A stretch of DNA of 64,000 nt from Macrostomum hystrix (taxonomy: Eukaryota > Platyhelminthes > Macrostomidae): assembly GCA_950097015.1 (NCBI GenBank), contig CATNEN010000038.1:16362001-16426000 (forward strand), read 5' to 3'. The translations under genes were made by a program, and so were the position numbers. A model generated the notes under the pieces. That model was not told where the DNA came from, searched no databases, and saw nothing but the letters and a program-made list of their open reading frames with translations. Of this stretch, positions 33,800 to 63,904 are shown one piece after another. Each line of letters begins with the position of its first letter. The stretch's first letter is position 1.

Positions 33800-34600
33800 C
33801 GCGTTAAAACTAAAGAGATTTTAAACTGTCGCAAAATATTTCCCGGAAGAACTTCACTGTCTTAAAGTAGACGATTAGTCATAGTGAACTCAACTGAACT
33901 CAACTGAACTGTTACAAATTACGGCGGTGCATTGTCGATGAGGGCGAAAATTCCACCCGCCCTAAAACGCAGTTTTCCTTACCCTGAAATTTCCTCACTG
34001 ACTCTAATAAATCCTTCAACACTAACGCCGTCTCCGCCACCACCGGTCGCCGCAGCCGCCGCCTCCTCCTTTGATCTTTTCTCTCTGTCTCTCAAGAAGG
34101 TCCGGCGACTAAAAAAAAAAGCTGAACGCACTTTCACAATTCCTAGCCTTGCTCTCTTTCCTCTTTTTTGGCGGCTACCGATGACGCGATGACTCGTTCC
34201 CCCACTCGCCACCCACTGCATGGCCAACCAAAGGAAGGCTTGACAACAGCAAGAACTTGTTGAACCAAGCCTGGCCCCCCGCCGCGACAATGTGTGTAGG
34301 TGGCTTTTAAGGGGACAAACTTTGTGTCTGTGGGCTTTTTTTCAAATCCTTTTTGTCGGCAACTATATCTAACCGACAGCGGGTTAGTCACAAAAGGGTT
34401 TTGTTTTACTGACTGCCTGGCGATGGCAAGTGCTGATAAATTATGGAATTTTAATTTAATTGTTTAGTTTCTTCTGACAATTTAACAGTCTGTCTTTTAA
34501 TGGACACATAATATGTAATTAAATATATATATGGATTACAATTTGGAAGATTAAATAAAATTTAATACTCGTATAAACTCAAATATGAAAAGTTTACCAT
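33800..34600. other. Unique sequence, no firm gene
   Basis: GC-richer around 33930-34280 with overlapping frames on both strands (plus frame with Pro and Ala runs at about 34030-34065). No family recognised; could be a promoter or untranslated exon. Nothing is called. Confidence 0.35.
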
Positions 34601-34602
34601 AA

Positions 34603-35245
34603 ATTAAATCATGGAATAGATCATGGAATAGATCATGGAATAGATCATGGATTAGATCATGGAATAGATCATGGATTAGATCATGGATTAGATCATGGAA
34701 TAGATCATGGATTAGATCACGGAATAGATCACAGAATAGATCACAGAATAGATCACAGAATAGATCATGGATTATATCATGGATTAGATCATGGAATAGA
34801 TCATGGATTAGATCACGGAATAGATCATGGAATAGATCATGGATTAGATCAAGGAATAGATCATGGAATAGATCATGGATTAGATCACGGAATAGATCAT
34901 GGAATAGATCATGGATTAGATCAAGGAATAGATCATGGAATAGATCATGGAATAGATCATGGATTAGATCATGGAATAGATCAAGGAATAAATCATGGAA
35001 TAGATCATGGATTAGATCAAGGAATAGATCACAGAATAGATCATGGATTAGATCATGGAATAAAAAATGGAATAGATGACTGAATAGGTCATGGAATATA
35101 GCATGGAATATATCATGGAATATATCATGGAATATATCATGGAATATATCATAGAATAGATAATGGAATAGATCATGGAATAGATCACTGAATAGATCAT
35201 GGATTAGATCATGGATTAGATCACAGAATAGATAATCTAATAAAT
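34603..35245. repeat. Minisatellite, 12-bp unit (ATAGATCATGGA)
   Basis: About 52 units of ATAGATCATGGA with TTAGATC, ATCACAGA, ATCACGGA and ATCAAGGA variants, decaying rightwards. The order of variants around 34810-34930 repeats with a period near 60-70 bp. Confidence 0.94.
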
Positions 35246-35249
35246 GATT

Positions 35250-35880
35250 TAATAAATGATGGAATATTTCACGAAATAGAAGGTTAGAAATCAGATGAGA
35301 AAGACAATGTAATAGATGATGGAATATTATGGAATAGAATATGATGGATGGATTAAATAATGGAATCGATAATGAAAAATGATGTAAAAATGTAAAGAAA
35401 ATTGGCTATTGAATTTAAGAGGCGGCTATAGCCTCTATAACTCAAGAGAGAACTTGAGTAATGTGCGTCAGCGAATTTGTTAAAAATAGCGGTTACAAAT
35501 ATGATTTAATTAACAACGTGCAATAATTTGGAGGTTTGTTCAATATTTTTTACCACTTTCTCTAACGGTGTACTAAGTGTACTAAGTGTAATAAGTTTTT
35601 CTCATCTAAAATTTATTACGTACACCTTTGTGACGCATTGGCTGTTTCTAACGTATGTTCTCGTCTCCAGCCGTTGCGCGGCTAGATACAACCTTAGTTT
35701 ATTGAAACTATTAATTGGCAACTTTAACTTGTTACCGCGCGTAGATCTATTTTTGTATTTCTAAGCGATGTATCATGTTCTTAGCGATACCCGGAAACAA
35801 AAATGACTTAACTAGAGTATTTTCTTTTTTTAAAGAAATCTTCTATTCGCGATTCACGAGCTAGAATACTATGTTTTCAG
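35250..35880. other. Unique AT-rich sequence, no gene seen
   Basis: About 630 bp between two minisatellites. The frame at 35528-35764 has no recognised similarity. Confidence 0.45.
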
Positions 35881-35883
35881 AGG

Positions 35884-36780
35884 CTATCAAAGTGGATTTC
35901 AAGGGATTTCAGGGTGGAGTTCATCGGATTTGAGAGTGGATTTCTAGGGATTTAAGAAAGGATTCCATGGGATTTCAGAGTGTATTTTAATGGATTTCAG
36001 AGTGGATTTCATGGGATTTGAGAGAGGATTTCTAGGGATTTAAGAAAGGATTCCATGGGATTTCAGAGTGGATTTTATGGGATTTTAGAGTGGATTTTAT
36101 GGGATTTTAAAGTGGATTTTATGAGATTTTAGAGTGGATTTCATGGGATTTTAAAGTGGATTTTATGGGATTTTAGAGTGGATTTCATGGGATTTTAAAG
36201 TGGATTTTATGGGATTTTAGAGTGGATTTTATGGGATTTTAAAGTGGATTTTATGGGATTTTAGAGTGGATTTCATGGGATTTTAAAGTGGATTTTATGG
36301 GATTTTAGAGTGGATTTCATGGGATTTTAAAGTGGATTTCATGGGATTTCAGAGAAGATTTCATGGGATTTGAAAAAGGATTTCATGGGGATTTCAGAGT
36401 GGATTTCGGATTTTATGGGATTTTAGAGTGGATTTCATGGGATTTAAGAGAGGATTTCTTGGGATTAAGGAAAGGATTTGATGGGGATTTTAAAGTGGAT
36501 TTCATGGGATTTGAAAAAGGATTTCATGGGGATTTCAGAGTGGATTTCGGATTTTATGGGATTTTAGAGTGGATTTCATGGGATTTTAAAGTGGATTTCA
36601 TGGGATTTGAAAAAGGATTTCATGGGGATTTCAGAGTGGATTTTATGGGATTTGAGAGTGGATTTTATGGGATTTCAGAGTGGATTTTATGGGATTTCAG
36701 AGTGGATTTTATGGGATTTTAGAGTGGATTTCATGGGATTTGAAAGTGGAGTTTATGGGATTTAAGAGGAATTTCAGCTG
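35884..36780. repeat. Minisatellite, 22-bp unit (GATTTTATGGGATTTTAGAG)
   Basis: About 40 units of GATTTTATGGGATTTTAGAG plus TG, with GATTTCATGGG, GATTTGAAAAAGG and GGGGATTTCAGAG variants. A longer block with GTGGATTTCGGATTTTATGG is present twice (about 36397 and 36540). Confidence 0.94.
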
Positions 36781-37515
36781 TTTTCAGTGGAGATTTTTAA
36801 GGGATTTCAGTAAACAAAATTTTTTTTCGTAATGTTTTTGTTTATTTTGCTAGAGCTTAAGGCAAGTAAAAGTTTATAAATGCTTTCGAATCCAATGTAA
36901 GTGTCAATCAATCAAACTTAAATCAGTTTAATTCAAATGAAAAATGTATAGTTTTTATTATAAATGTAACTTTGCATGAGTATACCGCATAGAAAAAGAG
37001 CAGACTATCTGTGTGGGTGGATAATTGCAGACTTTTTTCCTCTCCAATTTTCTCTCTGTGAAGTGGTTCTCGCATTGGTTATCTGCCGTTTAGTTTCAAG
37101 CATTGGCAGAATAAAAGAACAAAATTTTCCTGTCCGGCTAAAATAGACGCCAGCCTAAAACAATTAATTTGATTCAATGAGCGCCCGGTCGGCTAATTAA
37201 TGTGGGCTTTAATTGTTAAACTGGTTGGCCCACGCTTATTTTAAATTTCAAATGGCGAGGGAGGTCCTTCCCAACGCCTGCGCAATTTCCGCCCTCGGCT
37301 GGCTGGAGAGAGCGAGCGAGAATTAGAAAATGGCTGACGCTGAAGCTATTTTTAGCAACACACAGCGGAGGGAAATCCCCTAACACCATCTACGCCCACA
37401 CCTAAATTGGTGGAGAGTCCCGCTATTTCCATTGAGGGGGAGGCCACTTGGTCGCGGCCAGCCAATCCGAGCGGGCGGCGATGACGCGACCTTTTATTTT
37501 GTCCCTCATCCGCTC
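36781..37515. other. Upstream region of the P450 gene
   Basis: The left half is AT-rich unique sequence. The right half (about 37240-37510) is GC-richer, consistent with a promoter. No specific binding site is claimed. Confidence 0.5.
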
Positions 37516-37517
37516 CC

Positions 37518-37525
37518 TATAAATA
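37518..37525 (+). promoter_or_regulatory. TATA box (TATAAATA) of the CYP8-like P450 gene
   Basis: TATAAATA in a GC-richer context (CTCCC before, GAGGGCGG after), 121 bp upstream of the P450 ATG. A start about 30 bp downstream would give a 5' UTR of roughly 95 nt without an upstream ATG. Position and context fit a core promoter; not experimentally shown. Confidence 0.6.
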
Positions 37526-37645
37526 AGAGGGCGGAACGCGACAACGCAAAAAACGGTAGCAATAGCAAACAAAACTCAAGCTAACTATTTATAAAGCTAA
37601 GGAAAGCCATTCGAGAAGCATCATTCGAGGAAATCTCGGCTAAAA

Positions 37646-39471
37646 ATGATCAACTTAATTGACCTACTGGAGACCCAGCAGATTACAACTGAGTCTGTAG
37701 CCCCGGCGGCCTACAGAATTCTCGGCGGTCCATTCGCCGGCGTTCTCGCCGCCGCCGCTGGCACCCTGCTGATCTGCTACCTGTTTGGCGAGCGGCAGAG
37801 GTAAATAACAGAAATTGTCTATTTTATCATTCGTTTGTTTAGCAATGAAAAAGAACAGATCGAAAATAATATGATAATTTCGATTTCGACTTTCAGATCC
37901 GATTCCGAGCCGCCTCTGGTTCCCGGCCATAGACTATTCGGCAATGGGCCGCAGTTTCAAGCGAATGCCGTGCAGTTCCTGCTGGATGCCAGGCGCAAGT
38001 TTGGCAGCCTCTTCACCATCAGATTTCCCGGACACCACATTCACATGCTGATGAACCCGCACAGCATCGGCGACTTCAGCAGAGCCAGAAGTCTGGACTT
38101 TGGGCCAATTCACAAGCAGGTAACCACCAATGTCTTCAGCTTCGAGATGCCTGACGCTCACAGGATGTTGCGCGACGCTTCCAAAGCGGCTAGGGCCGCC
38201 CTGAAAGACGACGTCTTCCGCTACCAGATCTTCGTTGACGAAGGCTTCGATGCCAAATTGGCCAACCTGGCGCCTGGCCAGTGGCGCAGCGAGATGCTGG
38301 ACGACTTCCTGGGTGACACCCAGTTCCGCGCCATCTTTAATTCCATCTTCGGCCGCTCCGACGAGCACCAGTTCAATCATCGCAGCGCACGCGGCTTATT
38401 CGCCGACATCCACGCCTCATTCAACTACGTCTGGCTCGGCTTCCCCGTGTGGATGTTCCCGAAGACTCGGAGGGCCTGGCAGACTGTACACAGTGCTCAC
38501 CCGGCGCCACAGGAGCTGCTGGATCGCGACGACTGCAGCGTCTACATCAAGAGCGTCATGAGCACCATGATTGAGAGGGAGCAGCCGATAGCCAGCATGG
38601 TCGGACACAATATGGTCTACCTGCACGTGAACTACAACACCAAGAAGGCCACCTATTGGGCTATTAACAATCTGCTGAAGGACCGCGAAGCCTACTCGGC
38701 CCTCCAAACCGAAGTTGACGCCGCTATCGGTGACAAGATTGGCGAAGCCAGCGACCTAGCCGAGTTTACTAGCGAAGAAATCGACCGCCTGCCGCTGCTT
38801 GGTAAGCCTAATTGAAGTCCACAATAGGCTAAACTGTCAGAAAAGATTTTGAAGAATAGCGCAGAGTTAACTATAAAAAAACAAAATTATTTCAAATCAT
38901 TGCAGACAGCTTCATCAAGGAGACCTTTCGTTTAGCCTCCGGCGTTTTCATGATCCGCGCCGTCACCGAGGACACTGTCCTTGAAGTCGACGGCAGGAGC
39001 TATCTATTGCGCAAGGGTGACAAGGCGGCCGTTTATCCACCGGCCCTGCACCGCGACCCGGCGATGTACGACAACCCCAATGTAAGCACCAACAATGTCT
39101 ATGAAATTGTATTTTTATTTTTGCAGCACCGATCTAAACTGGCAGATCTAATTAAACATTCTCTCGCTTCCATTTGACAGGAATTTCGACACGATCGTTT
39201 CATTGACAGCGAAATCAGCTACGAGGGAAAGCGTGTTGCCAAGCCTATCCTGCCCTATGGCGTCCTCTGCCCCGGACAGCGACTGTCGCTGATCCAATTC
39301 AAATGGTTCATGTTCGCCATGCTGGCCAGATTCCAGTTCAAATCTGACGAATCCGGCTCCACGGCCGAGTACGACTTTAATAGCTACGGGCACGAGATTC
39401 TGCCACCAGTCAAAGACATCCCATTCAGCTACGCGGCCAGGGATCTTCCAGTACACCTGCAGCTCTGCTAA
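37646..39471 (+). CDS. Cytochrome P450, CYP8/prostacyclin-synthase-like (CYP7/CYP8 group), complete, 4 exons
   Basis: Exons 37646-37800, 37897-38801, 38906-39081 and 39181-39471 join in frame over short GT-AG introns (96, 104 and 99 bp) to give 508 residues, a normal P450 length. An N-terminal membrane anchor lies at about residues 30-48. ExxR of helix K is KETFRL (E359, R362). The heme thiolate is Cys442 in LPYGVLCPGQR. The I-helix region (NTKKATYWAINNLLKDREAY) lacks the usual AGxxT oxygen-activation motif, as in prostacyclin synthase. The end (DFNSYGHEILPP) also resembles CYP8A. Known: CYP8A1 isomerises prostaglandin H2, whereas CYP7 and CYP8B hydroxylate sterols, all at the ER membrane. 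The substrate here is unknown. The loop before Cys442 is about three residues shorter than the usual FGxGxxxC. Confidence 0.88.
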
Positions 39472-39804
39472 ATGCCTGCGCTAGCTTATTGAACAATTAG
39501 TCAGCGAAACGGTCTATAGTGCGATTTTCAGTCAGTCTTTGTTTACAAAAGACCAAGACCTCAATCGACTTTTTTTCGAATTCTTAAGCATTTAAAGTGC
39601 GCACAAACCTCAACCCAATGGTCCATTTGGCATTGGGAATTGTTTTTGCTTCTTGCCCGCATTGCACTTTTATAGTCATCTCAGCGCTTCCTGAAAAACT
39701 CGCTAATTGCCTATAATCGATTAACCTGTCAAATGGCGTCGCAAGTTGTAGATTTAGTCGCTTGTAAATTGGCTTCATTATCAGCGCCTGTGAATATTGA
39801 ATCG

Positions 39805-39810
39805 AATAAA
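39805..39810 (+). promoter_or_regulatory. Poly(A) signals of the P450 gene (AATAAA)
   Basis: AATAAA at 39805-39810 and again at 39829-39834, about 335 and 360 bp after the P450 stop codon; no earlier AATAAA is seen on the plus strand. Two adjacent signals may be used together. Confidence 0.5.
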
Positions 39811-39839
39811 TTCATAGTATACAATAATAATAAACTCGT

Positions 39840-41120
39840 ATTTATTAGTGAAATTCTTTTTTTTGCCTTGCCGTGTTATTGATGCGTCAACCGACCAAAT
39901 CGAGGTAAACAGTGGCGTATAAAACTACCTTCTGATCTTGTCTACTTGGTTTTTTTTCACGGAGATTGCGCAAGTACAAATGCCAAGTTTCCGAATAACA
40001 ATGTGGAAAAACAATTTTCGGAAGATCGGCCCGAAAACAACCTTTCAATGTTAGCCCACTAGGCTGGTAAATATTATGGCACTTCTGGCCAACGATTCAT
40101 CCAGGATGAAGCCAAGTTGCAAAGGTGCAAATCTAAAGATAGTTGGAAGAATTGATGTACTATTCACTGGATCTAAAATTAGCATCCATCGTCATATGGG
40201 GTTATCCCGCTATTTATGAATTAGCGAATCTTATTCATATTAGATCAACTAGGGACGAAGTCATCTTTTCCTCATGTGCTTTATTTTAACAAGAAAAATA
40301 ACGGCACTCGACACATCACGTGGTTTCTGACCGATTTTAAACAACCAATGCGGCTTCTTAGAAAACGCGTCAGCGACAACCACGTGACCCTTGCCTGTGC
40401 GGTCACACCCTCCAACTGTACCTGAGAAAATATTTGCACTTTTAGTTTGTTTTATTATTTAATTTAAATATGCATAGAAAAATCGACCCTCAGATCCTCC
40501 TTAAAAGCACGGGATATCGACAAATTTATGTTTTAAACAAAAAGCCATCGGATAATTTGTTTGTGTGGGTGGCATCCTGGGCTGAAAATTTGAGTAATTT
40601 AGTACGAAGACACGATGAAGAGATGAGCAGACACATTAATCACACCACCAGCTCTGCAATTCAACTGACTGGTTTTCACATTGAAATCATTTTGTTCCGA
40701 TCAGGCCAATTGCCGCCCACATGTTCACCACGATGCTGCACTTTTATATTATAATCCCTTAGAGAATTAATCAAATCAATGATCGCAACTGTCACTGTAA
40801 CTTTGCTATATACTTTTTTATATTATACGACTATAAAAATGCGTATTTTCTGCGAGTTATTCTTCCGTATATTATAATTCGTAATAAATGTTTAGAGTAG
40901 CTTCAGTAAAATAGTAAGCTTTTGTGTTTGGAATGAAACTGCGTGGGCGGTGAGTGGGTGTTGACTAATGACTAATTTTAAAGTGCTCCACAAAATAAAT
41001 TGCATCAATTTTAATTATTGCAAGGCCCCACAGTGGATGATATGATATGGCAAATCGGATGAAATTCATCACAAATGTACACTTCCCTTTGTGTCTTATT
41101 TATCCCTCCTGTGTATCGTC
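39840..41120. other. Unique sequence, no gene seen
   Basis: About 1.3 kb downstream of the P450. The open frame at 40470-40754 (94 codons) has no recognised domain and no splice context. Confidence 0.45.
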
Positions 41121-41124
41121 ATCA

Positions 41125-41835
41125 CATCTGTATCTCATCTCTCTGCAACCTGTCTCTCCGTGTCTCCTCTCTCCTAAGTGTCTTATCTCTCCCGTGTCTC
41201 ATCTCTCCCGTGTCTCATCTCTCCGTGTCTCCTCTCTCCTAAGTGTCTCATCTCTCCCGTGTCTCATCTCATGTGATCTCTCATGTGTCTCATCTCTCCC
41301 GTGTCTCATCTCTCATGTGTCTCATCTCTCCCGTGTCTCATCTCTCCCGTGTCTCATCTCTCCCGTGTCTCATCTCTCATGTGTCTCATCTCTCATGTGT
41401 CTCATCTCTCATGTGTCTCATCTCTCCGTGTCTCCTCTCTCCTAAGTGTCTCATCTCTCCCGTGTCTCATCTCATGTGATCTCTCATGTGTCTCATCTCT
41501 CCGGTGTCTCATCTCTCATGTGTCTCATCTCTCATGTGTCTCATCTCTCATGTGTCTCATCTCTCCCCTGTCTCATCTCTCATGTGTCTCATCTCTCCCG
41601 TGTCTCATCTCTCCCGTGTCTCATCTCTCCCGTGTCTCATGTCTCCCGTGTCTCATGTCTCCCGTGTCTCATCTCTCATGTGTCTCATCTTTCCCCTGTC
41701 TCATCTCTCATATGTCCCATCTCTCCCGTGTCTCATCTCTCCCGTGTCTCATCTCTCCCGTGTCTCATCTCTCCCGCGTCTCATCTATCCAGTGCCTCAT
41801 CTATTCCATATCTCATCTTTCCTGCATATTCTCAT
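41125..41835. repeat. Minisatellite, 16-bp unit (TCTCATCTCTCCCGTG)
   Basis: About 44 units of TCTCATCTCTCCCGTG with ATCTCTCATGTG and ATCTCTCCGTG variants. A block with CTCCTCTCTCCTAAGTGTCT followed by ATCTCATGTGATCTCTC occurs at about 41225 and 41429, 204 bp apart. Open frames follow the repeat. Confidence 0.94.
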
Positions 41836-41839
41836 CTCT

Positions 41840-42320
41840 ATCAAATGTCTCTTCCGTGTCATAAAAAGCCACCAGAAGTACATGTAGGTCTGACTGGAAC
41901 TCTAGTTTTACTTTGTTAAGTCCAGAAAAGGCCGTATAGTTTTTGTATTGCTCACCTATACTCTTGTATGACGACCAGAACTATAAATTGTTCGCGAAGT
42001 AATTAACATGCCTCCCACCTTGGTTGGCGATGCGTTGGAATTGATAAACTTCAATAAAAAGGTTTTCTTTTGCCGCTAATTCAGCTTGCTTTGGCCCCGG
42101 TATCGCAGTAACTGCAGCTGTGCGTAGGCGGCAAATCTCTTTCTTTTCACACACTTCTGTCCTTCTTCTTTGCATTTCTATTTAGATATATTCGTCGGGG
42201 TAAGCGCGAGTGTGGGTGAGTCAGCTAAGAGTTCTCATGAATTGTAATAGATTGTTATGGATAATAGTCTTTTTCAAAAACATTTTACAATAGAATAGGA
42301 TTGTAGGGTAGGACTGTGGC
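41840..42320. other. Unique sequence, no firm gene
   Basis: About 480 bp. A 64-codon minus-strand frame (42175-41981) has ordinary composition but no recognised family. Confidence 0.35.
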
Positions 42321-42324
42321 GCAG

Positions 42325-42440
42325 CCACGAACGCCACTACCAGGGGGGCGCCACTACCAGGGGGGGGCGCCACTACCAGGGGGGCGCCACTACCAGGGGG
42401 GGCGCCACGACCAGGCGGGAGCCACTACCAGGGGGGCTCC
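42325..42440. repeat. GC-rich short tandem repeat (CGCCACTACCAGGGGGG)
   Basis: About six units of 15-18 bp with CCACTACCAGGGGGG, followed by a G- and C-rich tail to about 42500. The regular runs of 5-7 G could form G-quadruplexes. No protein is supported. Confidence 0.88.
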
Positions 42441-42550
42441 ACTACCACTACGAGGTGGTGGGGTCCGCGGCCCCCTTGCCCCCCCCCGCCTGGCTACGCC
42501 CCAGGGATAGGAGAGTAGTATTAGATGTCCCTCTTTTCTGGAAGGGAGTT

Positions 42551-42790
42551 GCATGTAGCCCAGTGGCTAGAGCGTTGCATGGACTCATGACCTAAAGGTC
42601 GGGGGTTCGATTCCCGACTCCACCGGAACAGTTATAGTTTCCATTAGCAAAACACCCAGCTGTTAAATGGGTAGCAGCATCGTAGTAAGGCTGGGTGGTG
42701 TGTCACCAGTCCATGGACCTGCGCAATAGCTGTGCTCGATCGGTTGCACATCTGGCCTGATTGGGGCAGATGTGATAAAAAATTATTGGA
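42551..42790 (+). mobile_element. tRNA-derived SINE, family A
   Basis: The first 75 bp look like a tRNA gene: A box TAGCCCAGTGGCTAGAG, a possible CAT anticodon in GACTCATGACC (initiator or elongator Met type, tentative) and B box GGTTCGATTCC. The tRNA-unrelated body contains CACCAGTCCATGGAC, and the 3' end is GCAGATGTGATAAAAAATTATT-like. The second half matches the element at 62855-63137 (shared CACCAGTCCATGGAC, GCGCAATAGC, GCAGATG then AATTATT). No protein coding. Confidence 0.8.
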
Positions 42791-44830
42791 GATTGCCACA
42801 CTGACCTCATCAACTGCAGGTCTTTTAGTAGAAGGTGAAAAAATATTTTTGTTTCTTTCCAACCATTTTAACTTCTTTTGTGGTATAAACAGGGCAAATT
42901 TCTGGCGCAGATGACAAGAAATATTAATTCCAAGCTTAATTCAGTCACAATGCATCAGTTAAATGAAGCCGCGAAGTCTAAAAAATTGGCCAGCTAATAA
43001 AAAATTAAAAAGTTAAAGCGGTTATTTAGACGAGCTACTCTTCCCTTTTGGGCTTTTTAAAGCACGAAAAAGAATTTCAAGAGCCAGTTTTTTTCTGGCA
43101 TCTAAATTTAGACTCAAATTGATAATAAAATATATTAATGAGTAAACAGAAACTCGTTCTATTTTTATATTCATCTGGTTCTCTGTAGGCAAAAATATGT
43201 TTAGCATCCTAGGCCTGTAATGCGTCATCACCGTGACAAGCATTTGTGCATGAACTAAAACATTCTACAAATATTTTGAAGAGTGGTCAAAGTTTTGAAA
43301 TATGCAGTAAACAAATAAGACAGTGTCACATGAACATATAGTCGACTTAGTTAATCGTTACTATTAGTAATAATTAAAGGAAATGCGAGCTATACTACAC
43401 CGGAGAAATTTAAATTACCACAGTTTTTATTTTAAATTATAACATACCTATAAATTGTCCTAATTGTGCAACTTTGGACTAATAATAAATTTAAACTCTG
43501 CAAGTACAACAGCGCAATGAGATGCCAAATACGATTGCGATAAAAAGGGACTACTTTAGTAGTTAGCTTTACTTATTCTACTTTCGTAGTAGTCCTTGAG
43601 TTGCAGTCTAATGATTAATATGAACAACATGCACCTGAATAAGTGAAGGGTTGGTTTCCAATAAATTTAATAGAATAAAAGTACCCACCATTAGTTCCAT
43701 TTAGCTGCCAATATTTTCAGAAAACAAAATATTTTTCGGCTCCAAAAGTACGAGCGTAAAAAAATTTTTTTTTCAACGAAAAAAAAGAGCACATTTTTAG
43801 TTTAGAAACCGAAATTTCTGGCTACTCTAAATAAAAAAAGAAAAAAAATTATTAAAATTTAAGTTTTTAGAATTATTCTGCCAAAAGTTCAGTCATGCGT
43901 TCCTGTCAATGAATTACGTAATAAACGATTAAGATTTTTACTTTTTCGTGTCGCACGAATACGACTTTTGAAGTTTTCTTAAAAAGCGGAGGGAGCTACG
44001 ATTAAAATCAGCTAAGAAGACGTAAGTGAAAGTTGCACAGCTTATCTGCGACGTGGCTTCTATACTTGTTATTGTTCATAATGTATTTTAAATATTTATT
44101 GGCGAGTGATTGATTTGTGTTAAAAGAAATTATGAAAGCAGTTTATGTCAATTGTTTGCCTCTTGTCTTTTGTAGACGATACAATATTTGGGTAATTTTT
44201 AAAACAAGATATATTATACAATAAAACTTGTGTTTTTTAGAAAATGATTTAATTGTTTTCATAGCCTTTAAAGTGTGTAAATTTGCTAGCTTGTAATCAT
44301 AATTTTTATGTAATATATCGATAAGTTATATCTGAATAGTTAAAATTTATACCTATACCTATATATGTATATCTATCTTCATCAGTTAAAAGCTCAATAA
44401 TATTGATGCTCTTCTTTTCTGTAGACCTTTAAGAAAAAAACACAATAAAAATATTTTAACTAGAGACATTATATTTTGCTTTGCTTTGCTTTATTTGTGT
44501 TCAAATATTGTCAATCATGAAAATTCTTATATAAAAAATAGCTTTGTCACTTGGTAGAATATAATATTAATTTTAAGATATGGTTATAGAATTATTTAAT
44601 TAGATAAATTTTCTCTTCTTTAAATTTTTTATATTAAAACAAAAAATACATTTTGATAATGAATCAAATTAACGATATATTTTATAATTACTATCTTGAT
44701 ATAGATAAATCAAAATTTAGAGTTTTATTATAGATTTTGTATGTTAAATGTAACATACTAACATATACTCGGCTCTATTAAAAAAAACGCTGCTGTTGTT
44801 TACATAAAATTTATTTATTTTCTAATTTCA
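42791..44830. other. AT-rich region upstream of beta-spectrin, no gene seen
   Basis: About 2 kb, very AT-rich, no exons recognised. It may be promoter or a long intron in the 5' UTR of the spectrin gene. Confidence 0.5.
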
Positions 44831-44831
44831 G
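44822..44831 (+). promoter_or_regulatory. 3' splice acceptor upstream of the spectrin start codon
   Basis: CTAATTTCAG preceded by T-rich sequence is a good acceptor (AG at 44830-44831), 77 bp before the ATG at 44909. It implies that the start-codon exon begins at about 44832. It is joined either to an upstream non-coding exon or to a spliced leader, if this organism trans-splices. Confidence 0.45.
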
Positions 44832-44908
44832 CAAGTAATAAGTAGGTTCCACCTTTGACGCTCAACAAGATATAACAACACCTAGCATCTTTAGTTAACA
44901 ATAGCATC

Positions 44909-63842
<18,934 letters not shown>

Positions 63843-63904
63843 GTGAGCCTCTCTTGTCTAGTTTTTTTATTTCCTCGATAACTACTTAAAATAGTTTAAA
63901 TTAC

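Noticed and set aside
1611-36780. Possible CRISPR arrays
   Set aside because: All arrays are direct tandem repeats without unique spacers, with degenerate units, in an animal genome.
40470-40754. 94-codon plus frame with mixed composition
   Set aside because: No recognised domain, AT-rich context, no splice or promoter support; within the length range expected by chance.
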